This document shows, piece after piece, positions 6,298 to 8,268 of a stretch of DNA of 8,268 nt (positions are counted from its first letter, which is position 1; each line of letters starts with the position of its first letter). The notes below the pieces were generated by a model that was given only the letters and a program-made list of their open reading frames with translations, did not search any database and was not told the DNA's origin. Origin of the DNA: CCY15215 sp034932145 (GTDB lineage: Bacteria > Cyanobacteriota > Cyanobacteriia > Cyanobacteriales > Spirulinaceae); contig NZ_JAYGHV010000066.1 of the NCBI RefSeq assembly GCF_034932145.1, positions 1-8,268 on the forward strand. The letters are read 5' to 3'. The translations under genes and the position numbers were made by a program.

Positions 6298-6373
6298 TCA
6301 AATAAACTGCAAATTGAACTCAAGGCGATCGCACAGTTGCGTGGTTATTTTGAGATAGCTACAGTTTACTTGA
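6298..6373. repeat. 76-bp region of nested dyad symmetry
   Basis: Outer arms TCAAATAAACTG (6298-6309) and CAGTTTACTTGA (6362-6373) are complementary at 11 of 12 positions. Inside them CTCAA (6319-6323) pairs with TTGAG (6350-6354), and CGCA (6330-6333) pairs with TGCG (6338-6341) around CAGT. All three pairs share nearly the same centre (about 6335-6337), which suggests one imperfect hairpin or a decayed palindromic element rather than chance pairs. No T-run follows, so it is not a standard terminator of the preceding gene. The right arm overlaps the -35 hexamer of a candidate promoter for the Uma2 gene. Confidence 0.55.
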
Positions 6374-6399
6374 TCTGGATTGGCGATCGCCCTTATCAT
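6370..6399 (+). promoter_or_regulatory. Candidate promoter of the Uma2 gene
   Basis: TTGATC (6370-6375) and TATCAT (6394-6399) are separated by 18 bp and match sigma-70-type consensus at four and five of six positions. The spacer holds a HIP1 site (6383-6390). A start point near 6406 would leave a leader of about 30 bases before ATG 6437, containing AAGAGAGAA but no good Shine-Dalgarno. This is a pattern match only. Confidence 0.3.
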
Positions 6400-6436
6400 C
6401 TAGAGTAAGAGAGAAATAAATAAATAATAAATATTG

Positions 6437-7120
6437 ATGAATACTCTAACTTCTAATCCTACAAAAATCGCGATTCCGTTAACACAATGGAATTTTGCCA
6501 GTTGGAAAGATTATGAAACTTGGCGCGATACAGAGACTCGAGAGCGAGTTAAATTATACTATTACCAAAATCACCTTTTAGTAGAAATGGGTTCGGAAGG
6601 AATCAATCATGCCAACATTGGCGATCTCTTTTCCATGTTATTTTTTATCTGGTTTAGCCAGCATATTCCGCAAACATCAAATACTTTTGGAGGTTGCTTG
6701 CTGGAAAAATCAGAGCAAAGTTCTGCTGCACCCGATATTGTTTTATATATTGGAGAAGATTATCCCAGATGGCAAACCGGAGAAAGACGTTATATCGATT
6801 TAGATCGCTGGCGAATTCCCGATCTGGTGGGGGAGATTTCCGATACAACCTTATCAAGTGATTTGGATGAGAAAAAGCATCTGTATGCCTCATTGGGAAT
6901 TACTGAATATTGGGCGATCGATGTTGTCGGAAGGCGAGTTTTTGCCTTCCAATTACAAGAAAACAATCAATATCGAGAATGTCAAGTTTCTCAAAGTTTA
7001 ACAGGTTTACCCATTGCACTTCTCGAACAAACTCTGGTACGGTTACAGGAAGAAAGTAATATCAGTGTTGCCAATTGGTTTGCCGAACAAATTCGCAGTC
7101 TCAATATTGAGGGCAATTAA
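6437..7120 (+). CDS. Uma2 family endonuclease-like protein (DUF820)
   Basis: A 227-residue protein of the Uma2/DUF820 family, which has a PD-(D/E)XK nuclease fold and is greatly expanded in cyanobacteria; its biological role is not settled. Visible family features are an EGINHANIGDL helix at about 54-64, the active-site strand APDIVLYI with Asp100, the strand PDLVGEISD with Glu133, and SSDLDEKKHLYASLGITEYW (140-159) with the likely catalytic Lys146 or Lys147. All expected acidic and basic residues appear intact. I chose ATG 6437; a TTG immediately before it adds nothing. A candidate promoter and a dyad lie directly upstream, and the gene converges on gun4. Members often occur as scattered single genes, as here; no antitoxin-like partner is adjacent. 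Confidence 0.9.
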   Translation: MNTLTSNPTKIAIPLTQWNFASWKDYETWRDTETRERVKLYYYQNHLLVEMGSEGINHANIGDLFSMLFFIWFSQHIPQTSNTFGGCLLEKSEQSSAAPDIVLYIGEDYPRWQTGERRYIDLDRWRIPDLVGEISDTTLSSDLDEKKHLYASLGITEYWAIDVVGRRVFAFQLQENNQYRECQVSQSLTGLPIALLEQTLVRLQEESNISVANWFAEQIRSLNIEGN

Positions 7121-7122
7121 TG

Positions 7123-7155
7123 GCGATCGCGCTAGTTTTGCGAGAAGGCGATCGC
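7123..7155. repeat. Pair of HIP1 sites in the convergent gap
   Basis: Two GCGATCGC palindromes (7123-7130 and 7148-7155) lie 17 bp apart in the 64-bp gap between the convergent Uma2 and gun4 genes. Being self-complementary, the two copies can also pair with each other to make an 8-bp GC-rich stem with a 17-base loop. On the plus strand this is followed by GGTTTGTGTCTTCTCTTTC, pyrimidine-rich but not a clean T-run. It may act as a shared 3' hairpin; that is inference. Confidence 0.45.
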
Positions 7156-7184
7156 GGTTTGTGTCTTCTCTTTCGCTTTCTAAT

Positions 7185-7889
7185 TCACTCTGTCCAAGCA
7201 GGATGAGCCAATAAAGACGCAAAAGGCTGCACTCCTCGCAATTGATTCGATAACGGTAAATGACCCCTCGGTGCGCTCAAATCCCAGATAAACTCATTAG
7301 GGTAGCGGGTCCAATTATTGCTCTTTTTCCAGCCAATTTTCTCCCAGAGTTTATTAAAATTCTTTCCCTGTGCCAACCATAATTCGCGCTGTACCGAAAA
7401 GCCAAAATTTCCTTCTGAATAAGTCAGCCAAAGTGTATTAATCGTTTGTAAATCCGTCACTGGGAAGCGATCGATCTCAGAAAAATAGAGCCATTGTCGA
7501 TTTACAGCCTTTTCTCCAGCCAATTCGCAGAGTTTTTCGAGGGTGAGGCGATCGCTTTGTTGAAAGTCCTGTTCGATCAGTAATACTTGTAAGAGTTGGT
7601 AATCAATCCCGCGATCGGACTTGAGAGCAACAATTCCTTCTGAAAAGTGAGTTTGCAAAAAATCTCTAATTTCTGCTACGTCCAAACGGTATAAAGCCAG
7701 ATAAGCCGTACCGATCGCCGGAGTGGGATCCTGGTCTTTATTGGCCTGCAAAAAATTCATCAAAACCTGCCAACCTGCATCACCGGTGCTGGCAAGTTGA
7801 GGAATGACCGATAATTGTTTTTTCAAAACCCCCGACTCTAACTGCTGGCAGAGTGGCTCAATTTCAGGATGAAGACTGGATGCAATCAT
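7185..7889 (-). CDS. gun4: Gun4, tetrapyrrole-binding Mg-chelatase cofactor
   Basis: Gun4 binds protoporphyrin IX and Mg-protoporphyrin IX and stimulates the ChlH subunit of Mg-chelatase, the first committed step of chlorophyll synthesis. The 234-residue product has the cyanobacterial two-part layout: an N-terminal helical repeat-like domain (about 1-85) and the GUN4 core (about 93-232). Core landmarks are GIDYQLLQVLL, LTLEKLCELAG, RQWLYFSEIDRFPVTDLQTI, EGNFGFSVQRELW, and FIWDLSAPRGHLPLSNQLRG with HPAW near the end. Its length almost equals that of Synechocystis Gun4 (233). Arg218 matches Arg214 there. Tyr196 stands where Synechocystis has the porphyrin-contacting Trp192, aligned from memory. 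The start is ATG 7889, with no Shine-Dalgarno. The upstream gap to rfaE2 consists almost entirely of an AT-rich heptanucleotide array. Confidence 0.96.
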   Translation of the reverse strand: MIASSLHPEIEPLCQQLESGVLKKQLSVIPQLASTGDAGWQVLMNFLQANKDQDPTPAIGTAYLALYRLDVAEIRDFLQTHFSEGIVALKSDRGIDYQLLQVLLIEQDFQQSDRLTLEKLCELAGEKAVNRQWLYFSEIDRFPVTDLQTINTLWLTYSEGNFGFSVQRELWLAQGKNFNKLWEKIGWKKSNNWTRYPNEFIWDLSAPRGHLPLSNQLRGVQPFASLLAHPAWTE

Positions 7890-7893
7890 TTCA

Positions 7894-7963
7894 ATTATTA
7901 ATTATCAATAAACAATTATCAATAAACAATTATTAATTATTAACGAACAATTATCAATTATTC
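7894..7963. repeat. Heptanucleotide tandem repeat array (ten units)
   Basis: In strict 7-bp phase the plus strand reads ATTATTA, ATTATCA, ATAAACA, ATTATCA, ATAAACA, ATTATTA, ATTATTA, ACGAACA, ATTATCA, ATTATTC. The core contains two exact copies of the 14-mer ATTATCAATAAACA (7901-7914 and 7915-7928). This matches the general form of the short tandemly repeated repetitive (STRR) heptanucleotides known in cyanobacteria, although the motif is more AT-rich than the classic ones. The array fills the rfaE2-gun4 gap. Its right end supplies the rfaE2 stop codon (TAA, 7960-7958 on the minus strand), and its left end lies four bases before the gun4 ATG. Confidence 0.75.
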
Positions 7964-8268
7964 ATTGCGGCTTCCCTCTAAAATACCCTTGATAATCGCA
8001 CTTGTGGAAGCCCCAACCTCCACCTTAACTAATTCAATCCGCACTCCGTGGGCGATCGCGTCGGGATATTCCGGAAGGGTTTCGGGGGTATAATCTCCAC
8101 CTTTAACATAAATATCCGGTTTTAGGGTAGCAATGAGATGAGTTGCCGTAAGCTGAGGAAAGATAACGACTCCATCCACGGCTTTGAGGGCAGACAGTAC
8201 CTCCGCACGTTGGCTCTCGGGAATGAGGGGACGCGGGGGAAAATTGGCTTGCTGGGGCTTAAGTTGAC
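7958..8268 (-). CDS. rfaE2: D-glycero-beta-D-manno-heptose 1-phosphate adenylyltransferase, 3' part
   Basis: Only the C-terminal 102 codons are in the window; the frame is open to the right edge, so the start and the N-terminal nucleotide-binding motif (GxFDxxHxGH type) are outside. The visible part carries RPLIPESQRAEVLSAL, TATHLIATLKPDIYVKGGDY and TPETLPEYPDA, followed by RIELVKVEVGASTSAIIKGI. This is the standard ending of RfaE2/HldE-C cytidylyltransferase-fold enzymes, with ASTSAII corresponding to the conserved (I/A)ST(S/T)xII nucleotide-binding loop. The enzyme attaches AMP to heptose 1-phosphate to form ADP-heptose for surface polysaccharide. The stop codon is formed by the first unit of the heptanucleotide array. 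A GTG at 8179 is internal, not the start, because conserved sequence continues upstream of it. Confidence 0.92.
   Translation of the reverse strand, partial: QLKPQQANFPPRPLIPESQRAEVLSALKAVDGVVIFPQLTATHLIATLKPDIYVKGGDYTPETLPEYPDAIAHGVRIELVKVEVGASTSAIIKGILEGSRNE

Noticed and set aside
6609..6893. Secondary open frames within the Uma2 gene on both strands
   Set aside because: The Uma2 frame carries all active-site motifs without interruption, so these are shadows.
6437..7120. Mobile element or homing endonuclease origin for the Uma2 protein
   Set aside because: No target-site duplication, terminal repeats or disrupted host gene were found, and Uma2 genes are ordinary multi-copy genes in cyanobacteria.
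7894..7963. CRISPR array
   Set aside because: The repeats are contiguous 7-bp units without unique spacers, so this is a simple tandem repeat.
8177..8179. GTG 8179 as the start of a 73-residue protein
   Set aside because: Conserved RfaE2 sequence (RPLIPESQRAEVLSAL) continues upstream in frame to the window edge; the gene is cut by the window, not short.

Overview
This window is chromosomal DNA from a cyanobacterium. I count about 23 copies of the palindrome GCGATCGC (HIP1), inside and between genes, which is a cyanobacterial signature. The gene content agrees: a Gun4 Mg-chelatase cofactor, DUF3153 and DUF3110 proteins, an EGY-like site-2 protease, a phytol-kinase-type protein and a Uma2-family protein. 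The genus cannot be fixed from the sequence alone.

Layout. Positions 1-176 hold no gene, but contain a G-rich tract and a compact set of nested hairpins. A 63-residue coiled-coil-like ORF (177-368, minus) is followed divergently by a DUF3153 lipoprotein gene (about 603-1370, plus). That gene converges on, and overlaps by 18 bp, a membrane site-2 protease gene (1353-2876, minus). A 163-bp gap with two perfect hairpins (2877-3039) leads to a long minus-strand run: murQ (3040-3948), a DUF3110 gene (3977-4387), a VanX-type D-Ala-D-Ala dipeptidase gene (4473-5183) and yidD (5180-5497), which overlaps the dipeptidase gene in an ATGA. A phytol-kinase-like gene (5530-6261, plus) diverges from yidD across only 32 bp. 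After a gap with a 76-bp dyad symmetry comes a Uma2 gene (6437-7120, plus). It converges on gun4 (7185-7889, minus). A run of 7-bp repeats separates gun4 from the 3' part of rfaE2, which runs off the right edge (7958-8268, minus).

How the genes fit together. The minus-strand block has a cell-envelope theme. MurQ opens MurNAc-6-phosphate to GlcNAc-6-phosphate, the VanX-type enzyme splits D-Ala-D-Ala, and YidD assists the YidC membrane insertase; rfaE2 makes an ADP-heptose precursor. Gun4 (chlorophyll synthesis) and the phytol-kinase-like enzyme (phytol salvage) concern the photosynthetic pigment economy. There is no sign of a prophage, CRISPR array, intact insertion sequence or defence island.

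I did not find a clearly new multi-gene system. The signals most worth a second look are non-coding: the heptanucleotide array that fills the rfaE2/gun4 gap, the dyad overlapping a candidate promoter before the Uma2 gene, the nested hairpin repeat near the left end, and a short ORF with a good ribosome-binding site that overlaps the start of the DUF3153 gene.
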